DNA from: JAADHX01 sp964569385 | GTDB lineage: Bacteria; Actinomycetota; Acidimicrobiia; Acidimicrobiales; Poriferisodalaceae | NCBI GenBank assembly: GCA_964569385.1 | Contig: CAZMUM010000010.1 | Coordinates: 54,119-118,118 of the forward strand | Length of the DNA: 64,000 nt | Direction: 5' to 3' | Part shown: positions 1 through 9,156 of the stretch, one piece after another | How the letters are laid out: each line of letters begins with the position of its first letter | Numbering within the stretch: the stretch's first letter is position 1 | Notes under the pieces: model-generated | The model's input: only the letters and a program-made list of their open reading frames with translations | Databases searched by the model: none | What the model was told of the DNA's origin: nothing | Translations under genes and position numbers: made by a program

Positions 1-771
1 CCTGGCCGCCAGATCGACGAGCGACTTTGGGTGACTACCTCACTTGACGGGCTTCCTGATGTGCGGGCGAACTGGCTACCACCCGTAACCACTGCCGACA
101 ACGAGATGCTCGCCGTTCTTGATGCCGGCTTCGAGGGCCAGACCGCTCGCATCGGCCGGCTCTTGGCTCCGTTCGCGGTTCGATATTTGATCGTCCCGCA
201 GGCCCTCGCGCCGTCGTTTGCCGGGGCCGAAGTCATCGAAATAGACCCGAGCGTCATCAACACACTTGGCTCTCAACTCGACCTAAAGCGGATCGCGACC
301 GACCCATCGGTGATTGTCTACGAAAATACCGAGTGGCGGCCGGTACGAGCTGTCACGGCGCTCAACAATCCTGTTCTGGGTGTTTCCGACGCCGCCACGC
401 TGGCCGTAACTGCGACGGGTGAATGGTTTCCGACTCTGCTCCGAAGCGATGGCCCAACCCAATTCACCGGCGAGGTCACAACCGGCACCATCATCAACGC
501 GGTTGGCGATGCCGACACATGGTCGCTCACTGTTGGTGACCAACGTCTCGATCCGTCGGAGTTCGGTGGATGGGCTGCTGCGTGGAACGTTCCTGCTGGT
601 GGTCAAGCGTCCCTGGTCCACGAGGCACCTTCTGGCCATGGGTGGATGTTGTTACTTCAGTGGATCGCTTGGGTCGTGGTGGCCCGGATTGCAATGGCCG
701 AAGGAAAGCTCCGCCAAAACACCGACGTTAAGGAGCCGACCGCCGCTGCGGAGTCCGGCGATCTCTCATGA
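1..771 (+). CDS. Large membrane glycosyltransferase-like protein, C-terminal part only
   Basis: The frame is open from the first base of the window, so the gene starts upstream and only about the last 256 residues are visible. The visible part is mostly a soluble, probably extracytoplasmic domain; the segment FAVRYLIVP near residues 55-65 resembles the C-terminal domains of multi-spanning envelope glycosyltransferases. It ends in one hydrophobic helix (GWMLLLQWIAWVVVARIAMA) followed by a short charged tail. The stop overlaps the start of the next gene by four bases (ATGA), which indicates one operon with the DUF5719-like exported protein. In Actinobacteria, large membrane glycosyltransferases and DUF5719 proteins are often neighbours. 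The family assignment is inference from a partial sequence. Confidence 0.6.
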   Translation, partial: PGRQIDERLWVTTSLDGLPDVRANWLPPVTTADNEMLAVLDAGFEGQTARIGRLLAPFAVRYLIVPQALAPSFAGAEVIEIDPSVINTLGSQLDLKRIATDPSVIVYENTEWRPVRAVTALNNPVLGVSDAATLAVTATGEWFPTLLRSDGPTQFTGEVTTGTIINAVGDADTWSLTVGDQRLDPSEFGGWAAAWNVPAGGQASLVHEAPSGHGWMLLLQWIAWVVVARIAMAEGKLRQNTDVKEPTAAAESGDLS

Positions 772-2468
772 GGGCTTGGCGTTGGCCGGCTCGGCTCGCG
801 ATAGTTGGGGCCCTGGTAGCTGGTGTGGCTGTCGACACCCAGATTGATGGTCCCGAGCCAGAGGCGATCGAAGTTCAACCGCCAATCCTGATCCCAGAAC
901 CTGTTGCGGGCGACAACGGGCTGACTTCCACCTGGTTTTGCCCAACACTTGCCCTCGACCAAGGCGAGTTCACGTCTTCGATCGACGGCACCTTGATTCT
1001 TTCGAACCTTGGCGCAGAAGTTCTCGACGTTGTTGTTACTTACTACAGCCCGTCCGCCCGAGCGGTCACGGTTGTGGTCGATGTCGGACCGGGCGAAGTA
1101 TTGCCTCTTGAGATCGACGAACGGATTGGTCATGACCGAGTTGCTGCCGTGGTGGAGGCGGTCGGGAGCTCATTGGCGGTTTCGCGCGAGCTCACGTCCG
1201 ACCTTGGTACCGACCTGGCTGCCTGCGCAACATCGGCGGCCACTGATTGGATTGTCGCCGCTGGTGACACTCAGCGCGACGCCGCGCACCGTATCCAGAT
1301 CTTCAATCCCTTTCCAGACGATGCAGTTATCGACATTGTGTTCGCCACCGAAGCCGAGTCTGGACCCTTTGTGGCCGCCGACCTGCAAACCGCGATTGTG
1401 CCAGGTGCATCGGTCATCTCGCTCGACATCGGCCAGGCCGTACGTCGACGCGATGTGGTCTCAACGCGTCTGGTGGCGAGATCGGGAGGCGTAATTGTCG
1501 ATCGAGTTCAGGAGTTCAGCGGATCAGAAGGTCGCTTCGGTTTTGAGGTTGCCCTGGGAATCGGCGCTTCAGCCACGCAGTGGTTCTACCCAGCCCTTGT
1601 GCTCGACTCAGGTACAAGGGCATTGCTCCATGTATACAATCCCAACGAGCTGGCCGCTGAGATCGACGTAGCTGCCTTCAGCGACGTTCCTTTCGCTGGC
1701 GGTGACCCGATTGGGCTAACCGTTGCCGCCAAGGACACCCTGGTTATTCCGGTCGTAGTCGCAGGCTCGATCGAGGATGGTATCCGTATCGAGGTCGACG
1801 CTGGGGTGCCCGTAGGGCTAGTCGTCGAATCGGCAAACGGAGTCGGAGTCGGAGTCGATATCGAGCTGGTGGTCGACTTTGTTGAGGTCAGCGTGCCAAC
1901 CACAACTACGACAAGCACGACTACCACCGCCGTGCCAACCACGACCACCACTATCACGGTCGACACCAGTTCAGAGACCGCTGAGGGTGCCGAAACTGTC
2001 GGATCGACTACCACGACTCCGCCTACCGCAACATCGACAACCACGACCTCGGTTCCAGCAACTACCACCACAACCACAACTACAACTACTGGGCCTCCTG
2101 AGTTCGTTGAAGTGCCAGACCCGGTTATTGTCAGGGATCTAAGGGCGCAAGACGGTTCAGCAGTGACGCCTCTTGTCGCCAGACGCTCGCCTAGCTGGCT
2201 TGCAATCGGCCATACCGACCTCGAGATCGTCTCGTCGGTGCTCATCTACAACCCCACAACGACTCCTGCCGATGTTGTACTGGGCCGCACCGACGGAACT
2301 GCCATCGAGATTCTCACCATCGACGCTGGTGCCTCGGTGGTGCGTCCGTTCCCGACTGCGACGCTTGCCTTGTTAGTCGACGCCGATGCCAGTGTGATTG
2401 TGGGAGTTCAAGCCGAACGGCTGGGTCAGCGTGGTGTGGCACTGACTTCAGCTATACCGCTGAGGTAA
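768..2468 (+). CDS. Exported DUF5719-like protein with Thr-rich linker
   Basis: 566 residues. A hydrophobic N-terminus (residues 5-22) looks like an uncleaved or weak signal sequence. The region that follows contains TSTWFCP near residue 53, a pattern typical of DUF5719 proteins, and then a long run of beta-rich repeats that resemble paired immunoglobulin-like or adhesion modules. Residues 376-441 are almost pure Thr with Val, Pro and Ser, a flexible wall-spanning linker, followed by a further small beta domain of about 120 residues. The gene overlaps its upstream neighbour by four bases and lies 10 bases before the thioredoxin-like gene, so all three are probably cotranscribed. The biochemical role is unknown; context suggests envelope assembly. 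Confidence 0.7.
   Translation: MRAWRWPARLAIVGALVAGVAVDTQIDGPEPEAIEVQPPILIPEPVAGDNGLTSTWFCPTLALDQGEFTSSIDGTLILSNLGAEVLDVVVTYYSPSARAVTVVVDVGPGEVLPLEIDERIGHDRVAAVVEAVGSSLAVSRELTSDLGTDLAACATSAATDWIVAAGDTQRDAAHRIQIFNPFPDDAVIDIVFATEAESGPFVAADLQTAIVPGASVISLDIGQAVRRRDVVSTRLVARSGGVIVDRVQEFSGSEGRFGFEVALGIGASATQWFYPALVLDSGTRALLHVYNPNELAAEIDVAAFSDVPFAGGDPIGLTVAAKDTLVIPVVVAGSIEDGIRIEVDAGVPVGLVVESANGVGVGVDIELVVDFVEVSVPTTTTTSTTTTAVPTTTTTITVDTSSETAEGAETVGSTTTTPPTATSTTTTSVPATTTTTTTTTTGPPEFVEVPDPVIVRDLRAQDGSAVTPLVARRSPSWLAIGHTDLEIVSSVLIYNPTTTPADVVLGRTDGTAIEILTIDAGASVVRPFPTATLALLVDADASVIVGVQAERLGQRGVALTSAIPLR
1893..2090 (+). repeat. Low-complexity ACN-rich tract coding for a Thr linker
   Basis: This tract inside the DUF5719-like gene is built from ACN (Thr) codons with a few Val, Pro and Ser codons. 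The codon third positions vary, so it is not a pure trinucleotide microsatellite. It encodes an extended, probably disordered and possibly O-glycosylated spacer. Confidence 0.85.
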
Positions 2469-2478
2469 GGCCGAACGT

Positions 2479-2910
2479 GTGACTCGTCTTGTAATCGCTG
2501 CCGTTATTGTGCTGGTCGCCTTTGGCGTGGCCGAATTGTTGCGTAGACGTCAACCCGATGCACCAACGCAGGGATCGATCGTGCCCTTACCCCAACAGCT
2601 GGATCGGATCGATTTCGACCATACCGACCTTGTCTGGCTAGCGGTGGTGTTCTCCTCGGCAACTTGTGAGGCTTGCGAAGAGGCCCTGGTAAAGGCCCGC
2701 ACCCTTGTGGCACCAGATCTTGGGCTTCAGGAGGTCTCTTGGCAGTCAGACCCCGCGTTGCACGAGCGCTACAACATCGACACGGTTCCAGCGATGATTA
2801 TTGCCGGGCCAGACGGCGCGGTTGAGGCCGCGTTTCTTGGCAACCCGCCAACTACTGAGTTGTGGGCCGCCATGGAAGCGGCCCGTAACCGACTAGCCGG
2901 CGACGGTTAG
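2479..2910 (+). CDS. Membrane-anchored thioredoxin-like protein
   Basis: 143 residues from a GTG start. Residues 3-19 form a single N-terminal membrane anchor, so the rest should face the cell wall side. The redox motif is C-E-A-C (in ATCEACEEAL, around residue 62), and the cis-proline loop is visible as TVPAMI near residue 99. This is the minimal thioredoxin fold and the length fits. It follows the DUF5719-like gene by 10 bases and may reduce disulfides or deliver electrons to exported partners; the substrate cannot be told from the sequence. Confidence 0.8.
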   Translation: MTRLVIAAVIVLVAFGVAELLRRRQPDAPTQGSIVPLPQQLDRIDFDHTDLVWLAVVFSSATCEACEEALVKARTLVAPDLGLQEVSWQSDPALHERYNIDTVPAMIIAGPDGAVEAAFLGNPPTTELWAAMEAARNRLAGDG

Positions 2911-2966
2911 CGCTAGCCCAAGAGGTCCAGACGTGGCGACCCACTGAGGTTCAAGGTGCCCAGAAC

Positions 2967-4841
2967 TTAGGTTTCGGCAGGCGTCGCAGCAGCCGGGTTG
3001 TTGGCCAGGGCGATGGCCTGAACTTCCTCGCCGGTAATGGTCTCGCGCTCTAGGAGGGCGGCGGCGAGTTCGTGGAGCGACTTGTGGTGTTCTTTGAGAA
3101 CGCGACGGGCCCGGTCTTCTTGTTCGCGTAAGATTCGTTCGACTTCCTCGTCGATGACCGTGGCTGTGTCGTCGCCGTAGTCGCGTGTGGACATGAGCCC
3201 GTCGCCGAGGAACACCTGATCGTTTGAACCCCAAGCCATCGGGCCGAGCCGTTCGCTCATGCCCCACTCGCGTACCATCTTTCGGGCCATTTCGGTTGCG
3301 GTCATGAGGTCGTTGGCCGCCCCCGTTGAGGTGACCCCATAGATAAGCTCTTCGGCCATTCGGCCACCCATGAGCATCGCTAGGCGATCTTCGATGTAGG
3401 TGGCGGAATAGGAGTGTTGCTCCTGGGGCATTGTTTGGGTGACACCCAGAGCTTGGCCGGTGGGAAGGATCGTTACCTTGTGTACCGGATCGGCTTCTTG
3501 AAGCACTGTAGCCAGCAGTGCGTGCCCCGCTTCGTGGTATGCGGTGAGCTCTCTTTCGTGGTCGCTCATGGCTACCGACTCGCGTCGTTGACCCATTAGG
3601 ACCCGGTCGCGTGCGTTTTCGAAATCGATGGCTTCGATCTCTTGAGCACTGCGTCTGACCGCGTGAAGTGCAGCTTCGTTCACCAGGTTGGCGAGGTCTG
3701 CGCCCGACATGCCAGGCGTACCCTTAGCCATGGTGTTGAGATCGAGGTCGGCGCTCATTCGTTTATCGGCGGCGTGAACCTTCAGTATCGCAAGACGCTC
3801 TTCGCGTTCTGGAAGCGGCACGACAACTTGGCGGTCGAAACGGCCGGGGCGAAGCAGCGCCGGGTCAAGGACGTCTGGTCGGTTGGTCGCGGCCAACATG
3901 ACGATGCCTTCTGTGGCCTCGAAACCATCCATCTCGGCCAACATCTGGTTTAGTGTTTGTTCGCGTTCGTCGTGTCCGCCACCCATCCCGGCACCACGTT
4001 TGCGCCCGATTGAGTCGATCTCGTCGATGAAGATAATGGCCTTGCCAAGCTTGCGCGCGCTTTCGAATAGGTCGCGCACTCGGCTGGCTCCAACGCCGAC
4101 GAACATCTCCATGAAGTCCGAACCAGTTACCGACAAGAACGGGACGCCGGCCTCTCCAGCTACGGCCCTGGCAATCAGTGTTTTGCCGGTACCTGGAGGG
4201 CCCACGAGCAGAACTCCCTTAGGAATTCGAGCACCGATATCGGCGTAACGCTCGGGGTTTTTTAGAAAGTCGACTATCTCGCTGATCTCTTGTTTGACGC
4301 CCTCGTATCCGGCGATGTCGTCGAACGTGGTTGCGGGTCGTTCGGTGGTGTATGTCTTGGCCTTGCTGCGACCAATGGACATAATGCCGCCCATTTGACC
4401 TTGAGCCCGGCGTTGCATCCAAACGAAGAATCCGATGAGCAAACCAACGGGTAACAACAACGGCAGCATTTGCAGTATGAAGTTGGTGGTCGGGGTGTCG
4501 AACTCAATTACTACGTTTCGATCTTCGAGTAGTTCGATGTGGCTGGGAAGCTGTTCGACGGGCCCAGCGGCTGCGATCTTGGTTTCGTCTTGCAGGGTGG
4601 CGGTAATCTTGCCGTTGTTGTTGTTGATGATCACCGAGTCGACGCGACCATCGTCGACTTCTTGCAGGTACTGCGTGTATGTGACGTCTTCTGAGTCGTC
4701 TGAGTCGAGGAGTGGCGGCACGATGAACGTGGCCCCGACAAGAGCTACGAGGATCCATAACGACCAGCGCGGGAACCCACCTTCGCGACCGCGCTTAGTG
4801 GAGTCGTTCGGATCACCAGGGTTCTGAGATTCTCCTGCCAT
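2967..4841 (-). CDS. ftsH: ATP-dependent zinc metalloprotease FtsH
   Basis: Membrane-bound AAA protease that degrades misfolded or regulatory membrane and cytosolic proteins. From the chosen ATG (protein MAGESQNP...) it has 624 residues. Two membrane helices lie near residues 26-45 and 119-140 with a small extracytoplasmic domain between them. Walker A GPPGTGKT is near residue 214, Walker B IFIDEID follows, and the zinc site HEAGH is near residue 435. An upstream in-frame start would add 27 polar residues, but FtsH proteins normally begin shortly before the first helix, so I prefer 4841. It is transcribed away from the DUF3499 gene across a 60-base intergenic region that must hold both promoters. 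Confidence 0.97.
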   Translation of the reverse strand: MAGESQNPGDPNDSTKRGREGGFPRWSLWILVALVGATFIVPPLLDSDDSEDVTYTQYLQEVDDGRVDSVIINNNNGKITATLQDETKIAAAGPVEQLPSHIELLEDRNVVIEFDTPTTNFILQMLPLLLPVGLLIGFFVWMQRRAQGQMGGIMSIGRSKAKTYTTERPATTFDDIAGYEGVKQEISEIVDFLKNPERYADIGARIPKGVLLVGPPGTGKTLIARAVAGEAGVPFLSVTGSDFMEMFVGVGASRVRDLFESARKLGKAIIFIDEIDSIGRKRGAGMGGGHDEREQTLNQMLAEMDGFEATEGIVMLAATNRPDVLDPALLRPGRFDRQVVVPLPEREERLAILKVHAADKRMSADLDLNTMAKGTPGMSGADLANLVNEAALHAVRRSAQEIEAIDFENARDRVLMGQRRESVAMSDHERELTAYHEAGHALLATVLQEADPVHKVTILPTGQALGVTQTMPQEQHSYSATYIEDRLAMLMGGRMAEELIYGVTSTGAANDLMTATEMARKMVREWGMSERLGPMAWGSNDQVFLGDGLMSTRDYGDDTATVIDEEVERILREQEDRARRVLKEHHKSLHELAAALLERETITGEEVQAIALANNPAAATPAET

Positions 4842-4901
4842 GCGAACATGGTACGGGGCTGGGTGCCGATCCTTGCGTTCAGGCCGGGTACCGTAAGTGT
4901 T

Positions 4902-5141
4902 ATGACATTTGTCGAACTCCACCGAAGCTGTTCTCGCCCGATGTGTTCGCGAGACGCCGAATCGGTGTTGTTGTTCGAGTATTCAGACCGTCACGTTGTT
5001 CTTGGGATGCTGCGGCCAGTGGCCAACCCAAACATCCTTGAGCTTTGCTCAATTCACGCCGATCGGTTTTCTCCGCCGCTTGGTTGGTCACTTGATGATC
5101 AGCGTGCCAACACCCCCGCCCATGCCGACGTGACTGCGTAA
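4902..5141 (+). CDS. DUF3499-like small zinc-binding protein
   Basis: 79 residues beginning MTFVELHRSCSRPMCSRD. It carries a CSRPMCS motif at the N-terminus and LCSIHADR around residue 54, the spacing expected of a zinc ribbon, and matches the pattern of the actinobacterial DUF3499 family (two Cys, then a beta region, then Cys-x-x-His). The ATG at 4902 places the first Cys near residue 10, as usual; a longer in-frame extension reaches back to 4848 but would overlap the ftsH start. No function is established for the family. Confidence 0.75.
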   Translation: MTFVELHRSCSRPMCSRDAESVLLFEYSDRHVVLGMLRPVANPNILELCSIHADRFSPPLGWSLDDQRANTPAHADVTA

Positions 5142-5206
5142 CCCCTCCCCAGTGAGCACTACCCCAGTAAGCACTAGATCTACGCACGCGGATCAGGGAT
5201 AGCTTC

Positions 5207-5908
5207 GTGGAAGAGCTGCCCGCCGAATCCGCTGATCTTCCGCTTCGTCCGGGGCGGACGTTGCCGCTCGCTCTGTTGGTCTGGACCGCCTCGGTGGTTG
5301 TGCTATCTGGCGTTGCGGCGGCCGTCGTGGTCGAGAGTGGTCAGGCTTTCAGTGACCTAACCGGTCCAGAGGTTTTCGCGGTGACCCTGCCGCTACAGCT
5401 CGGCCTGCTTGGTGGTGCGTATCTGGTGGCCTCGATTGACAGGGATCCGGTGCGGGCCCTGCGGTTGGGCGATGTCAAATATGGCGAGATCGCTGTCGCG
5501 TTCGGTGTCGGTGTTTTGGCCCAGATCGTGATCATCGTGGCTTATGCGCCCTTTGTCTGGTTGTTCGACATCGAGCTTGACGCAGCTGAAGAATTAGCGG
5601 CCCAGTTCTCCGGCGGCAGTGTGATGCTGCTGGTTCTGATGGCAGTCGTTGGGGCTCCGATAGCTGAAGAGTTGTTCTATCGCGGGTTGGTCCAGGGCTC
5701 ACTTGAGCAGACCGAGCCCGCATGGCGAGCCATCGGAGTTACTGCGATTCTGTTCACGGCTTCGCATTTTCAACTTCTTCAAGCGCCTGGGCTATTCGCG
5801 TTCGGTGTACTACTTGGCTGGCAGGTCCATCGAACAGGTCGCATTAGCAGCGCAATTGCCACGCACGCCGGCTTCAACAGCATCGGCGTCTATCTGGCGA
5901 TTGGATGA
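5207..5908 (+). CDS. CPBP-family intramembrane metalloprotease (CAAX protease-like)
   Basis: 233 residues with about six to seven predicted membrane helices. The three catalytic motifs of the CPBP/Abi family are present in order: EELFYR (EExxxR) near residue 151, FTASH (FxxxH) near residue 183 and HAGFN (HxxxN) near residue 222. These proteins cleave substrates within the membrane; in bacteria they are linked to bacteriocin self-immunity or protein maturation, but the substrate here is unknown. Start is a GTG. It stands alone between the DUF3499 gene and a hairpin. Confidence 0.88.
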   Translation: MEELPAESADLPLRPGRTLPLALLVWTASVVVLSGVAAAVVVESGQAFSDLTGPEVFAVTLPLQLGLLGGAYLVASIDRDPVRALRLGDVKYGEIAVAFGVGVLAQIVIIVAYAPFVWLFDIELDAAEELAAQFSGGSVMLLVLMAVVGAPIAEELFYRGLVQGSLEQTEPAWRAIGVTAILFTASHFQLLQAPGLFAFGVLLGWQVHRTGRISSAIATHAGFNSIGVYLAIG

Positions 5909-5982
5909 AATATCACATTGAGTGGTATTTGTCTGCACTGGGCCTCACATATTCACATAGAGTGCCGATTCTGACCCTATCA

Positions 5983-6024
5983 CCACAAAGAGTGGTTGAC
6001 GTGTAGGGTTGCCCACTCTTGGTG
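5983..6024. repeat. Long inverted repeat downstream of the CPBP gene
   Basis: AAGAGTGG at 5988-5995 pairs perfectly with CCACTCTT at 6013-6020. Outside this core, CACC at the left end and GGTG at the right end can extend the stem with a three-base bulge. It may be a terminator for the CPBP gene, without an obvious U-run, or an operator for the small gene that follows. Confidence 0.5.
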
Positions 6025-6044
6025 ACCAGACAGGTGTGCGGCTT

Positions 6045-6233
6045 ATGTCGTTCGACACCAAGAACTGCTCGATGTGCTCTCGTCCAATGGTGGCTATCCA
6101 CATGTGTACTCCCACCGCACCAGTCACAATGGTGTGCTGTTCGTCATGTGACCGGCGCGAATGGGCCGTCGACGGGCATGCCACCGACAAGGCCGGAGCT
6201 CTTGCCCAGATCGCGACCACCGCCCGTCGTTAG
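6045..6233 (+). CDS. Small Cys-rich putative zinc-ribbon protein
   Basis: 62 residues, beginning MSFDTKNCSMCSRPM. Four Cys in two pairs (C-x-x-C near residue 8 and CCSSC near residue 29) suggest a zinc ribbon, followed by a helical Ala-rich tail. A GTG at 6036 is an alternative start; neither has a strong ribosome-binding site. The frame closes at an amber codon (6231-6233), but the same frame stays open and coding-like for another 35 codons (see the next entry), so the native protein may be longer. I do not recognise a family. Confidence 0.5.
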   Translation: MSFDTKNCSMCSRPMVAIHMCTPTAPVTMVCCSSCDRREWAVDGHATDKAGALAQIATTARR

Positions 6234-6341
6234 ACCCTGGAGTGGGCCGCATTGTTGGAGTCCGACAACGCCCCTGTTCATGAAGTCGCGATGAAGTTGG
6301 TCAACGCGCGCCGTGTTGAGGTGTTTTGGATGCGATCATAG
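6234..6341 (+). other. In-frame coding-like continuation after the amber stop
   Basis: Directly after the TAG at 6231-6233 the same frame reads TLEWAALLESDNAPVHEVAM and on to a second TAG at 6339-6341. Third positions are mostly G or C as in real genes here, and the peptide forms a plausible amphipathic helix. This is either a recent nonsense mutation, readthrough, a sequencing error or chance. Confidence 0.35.
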
Positions 6342-6348
6342 TCCTCTC

Positions 6349-9156
6349 ATGGAGCTGCTATCTGACGACAACAACGGTGTGCCAATAGATCTTCAAACTG
6401 ATGCGGACTCTGGCGATCCCGCGGCGGAGTTGCGCAATGCTGCAAGTAGCGGCCGGCTGAAGCGTCGCGTTGAGCGGGTCCGTTCTGCGCCGTTGACGTC
6501 GTGGGTCACGTTCGTGGTCGTGACCCTCGCGGCCGGCTTGGTTTTCTGGCGTTTGCACCCGAGCAAGATCCTCATGGACACTACGCCCGCTGGCGGCGAC
6601 ATGGGTGCCCACGTATGGGGTCCGGCCTACCTACGCGACAGCCTGCTGAGCAACGGATCTATCCGGGGCTGGACCATGGACTGGTATGGCGGCTTTCCGG
6701 CCCTGCACTTCTACATGATTCTCCCGTACCTGCTGATCGTGCTCGTGGATGTAGTACTGCCCTACGGAATCGCCTTCAAACTCGTCGCGGTCTCTGGGGT
6801 TGTGACCATCCCGATTTCGTCATACGTGCTTGGTCGAATGGCCAGGCTGCCTTATCCAGCTCCGGCACTGATGTCGGTAGCTGGCCTGTTGTACGTGTTT
6901 GAGTTCAACTTCACGATCTACGGGGGCAACATTGCGTCGACACTGGCTGGCGAGTTCGCATTTTCGTTGAGCCTGTCGTTTGCACTGCTGTTCCTCGGCT
7001 TCTTTATTCGTGGTATCGACGAAGGCACTCACCGCGTTTGGGCCGCGGTCCTCTTGGCCGCAACAGCTACCTCCCATCTCATTCCGCTGGCGTTCGCAGT
7101 CGTAGCCGCCGTCGCAATTGTTGCGGTGCGCTCCTACCATCGTCTACCGCGCCTGGTTGGTGTCGGCCAGACCGCGCTGCTGTCTGCGGCCGCGATTGCA
7201 TCTGTGGTCGCCACGTTCAACACCACCCAATCGGCGGTGCCGCGACTTGTTGCGGTTGCGATCGTGGTGGTGCTTCTCTTAGCGGTCGATCTGAAGCGCT
7301 CCTGGTTTGCGCTAACCGCTGGCGTTGCTGGAGTCTTGCTCTCTGGCTTTTGGCTATTCCCGTTCCTGGCCCGCCGTGACTACCTGAACGACATGGGTTG
7401 GGAAAAGCTCACCCAGGTACGCGAAAACCTGTTCTCGCCCGAGCAGTTGAGTGGCGGCACGTACCTCGCCACAACTTGGCTCCTGGCGCTGGCGGCTATC
7501 GGTGCCGTTGCTGGGGTGATCTTCTGGAATCGCATGGCTATGACGTGGACCGTCGTGGCTTTCACAAGCGCTATGGCGTTTGTTCACTGGCCCCAAGATC
7601 GCCTTTGGAACGCCCGATTCTTAGGATTCTGGTATCTCAGTCTGTACCTGTTGGCTGCTTGTGGAGTCTGGTTGGTTTGCCGAGCGATCGGCAAGGAACT
7701 TGAGCGGGCCTGGGCGCATCACCCTCAGGGCAAGAGTGCCTATCGATACGCGGTCTTGGCCATGCCGCTTCTGGTGTTCGGTCTGGGTTACGGCTACACG
7801 AGCCTGCACCTTGGTTTGCTGCCTGGTGGCAACAACACCGAAGACGGAGGTTACGCGTGGGGGCCTCTGCGAGTTTCCTCCGATGACCGCAACTTCGTCT
7901 CGAGCTGGGCCAACTGGAACTTCTCGGGTTACGAACGCAAGCCCGCCTACCCCGAATACTTTAACCTCATGACCACTATGGACAACGTTGGCGCCGACTA
8001 CGGCTGCGGACGGGCTATGTGGGAGTTCGGTCGCGACCACCTCGACCGTTACGGCACACCGATGGCTCCGATGTTGTTGCCTCACTGGACCGACGGTTGC
8101 ATCCAATCGATGGAGGGTCTGTACTTCGAGTCGACGGCCTCGGTGGCTCCTCACTTCTTGATGCAATCCGAACTCTCCCAAGACCCATCGCGACCAATGC
8201 GCGATCTTCCTTACTCCGATTTCGATATCGGGGCCGGTATTGATCACATGCGTCTGTCCGGCGTGAAGTACTACATGGCGTTCTCCGACACGGCTATTCG
8301 CGAAGCCGCGACCCGGCCAGACGACCTCATCCCGATCGCGCAGAGCGACGGTTGGACCATCTACGACGTTGTGGGCACCACCTTGGTCGAGTCGTTGGCT
8401 TTCGAGCCCGTCGTGGTCGAAGGTATTGGCCACGCCGGTCGGGCCTGGACCGACCCGTCGGTGGCATGGTTCAACGACGCCGAAGCCCGCGAGGTGTTGC
8501 TGGTCGACGATGGCCCATCGTCATGGGCGAGGGTCGGGCTCATCAGCGGGTCCGAACCGTTGACAGCCGAGCCGGCACCTCGTCACGCGATCGAACCTAT
8601 TGTGGTCAGCAATGTGGTGCTCGAGGACGATCGAGTCTCGTTCTCTGTCGACCAGATCGGAGTTCCGGTTCTCGTAAAGGTCTCCTACTTTCCTAACTGG
8701 ACCGTAGCCAGCGGCGCCCGCGACATCTACCGATCGACCCCTAACTACATGGTGGTGGTGCCCACCGACACCGAGGTTGTTCTCGAGTACAAGGACACCG
8801 CCGTCGAATACGCCGGCTACGGCATGACGCTGGCCGGTGTGGCTATGTTGTGGGGCCTCAGCCGATTCGACCCGTTCGCTCGGCGCAATGAACACGACGA
8901 TCCCGATCCTGCGTTCTGGGGCCGAGACACCAGCTACGAAGCCAGCAATGCCCTTGGCGGAAGCGCGTCGGTCGACATACTGGGTACCGCCTTTATGCCT
9001 ATCGAACCACTGGGTGACATGTCATCTGAGCCAGTGGCCGAGCCAGCCGACGAATCAAGCCCGTTCGAAGCCCGGCCAGATACCTATGTTGATCATGATT
9101 CCGATCTCCACGCTGGCTCCGATGTTGACGACTCAGATCCACCGCAGGTGACGTGA
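6349..9156 (+). CDS. Large multi-spanning membrane protein, GT-C glycosyltransferase-like
   Basis: 935 residues from the ATG at 6349. Roughly the first 470 residues hold ten or more membrane helices; the early loop contains GGDMGAHVWGP, an acidic pair of the kind seen in GT-C lipid-phosphosugar glycosyltransferases and in the related 6-pyruvoyl-tetrahydropterin-synthase-related membrane family. Residues 480-800 form a large external domain, then comes one more helix near residue 820 and an acidic, probably disordered tail. The stop overlaps the start of the GtrA-GT2 gene by four bases. With that neighbour and phosphomannomutase it most likely transfers a lipid-linked sugar, perhaps mannose, to an envelope glycan. 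The sugar and acceptor are inferred. Confidence 0.65.
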   Translation: MELLSDDNNGVPIDLQTDADSGDPAAELRNAASSGRLKRRVERVRSAPLTSWVTFVVVTLAAGLVFWRLHPSKILMDTTPAGGDMGAHVWGPAYLRDSLLSNGSIRGWTMDWYGGFPALHFYMILPYLLIVLVDVVLPYGIAFKLVAVSGVVTIPISSYVLGRMARLPYPAPALMSVAGLLYVFEFNFTIYGGNIASTLAGEFAFSLSLSFALLFLGFFIRGIDEGTHRVWAAVLLAATATSHLIPLAFAVVAAVAIVAVRSYHRLPRLVGVGQTALLSAAAIASVVATFNTTQSAVPRLVAVAIVVVLLLAVDLKRSWFALTAGVAGVLLSGFWLFPFLARRDYLNDMGWEKLTQVRENLFSPEQLSGGTYLATTWLLALAAIGAVAGVIFWNRMAMTWTVVAFTSAMAFVHWPQDRLWNARFLGFWYLSLYLLAACGVWLVCRAIGKELERAWAHHPQGKSAYRYAVLAMPLLVFGLGYGYTSLHLGLLPGGNNTEDGGYAWGPLRVSSDDRNFVSSWANWNFSGYERKPAYPEYFNLMTTMDNVGADYGCGRAMWEFGRDHLDRYGTPMAPMLLPHWTDGCIQSMEGLYFESTASVAPHFLMQSELSQDPSRPMRDLPYSDFDIGAGIDHMRLSGVKYYMAFSDTAIREAATRPDDLIPIAQSDGWTIYDVVGTTLVESLAFEPVVVEGIGHAGRAWTDPSVAWFNDAEAREVLLVDDGPSSWARVGLISGSEPLTAEPAPRHAIEPIVVSNVVLEDDRVSFSVDQIGVPVLVKVSYFPNWTVASGARDIYRSTPNYMVVVPTDTEVVLEYKDTAVEYAGYGMTLAGVAMLWGLSRFDPFARRNEHDDPDPAFWGRDTSYEASNALGGSASVDILGTAFMPIEPLGDMSSEPVAEPADESSPFEARPDTYVDHDSDLHAGSDVDDSDPPQVT

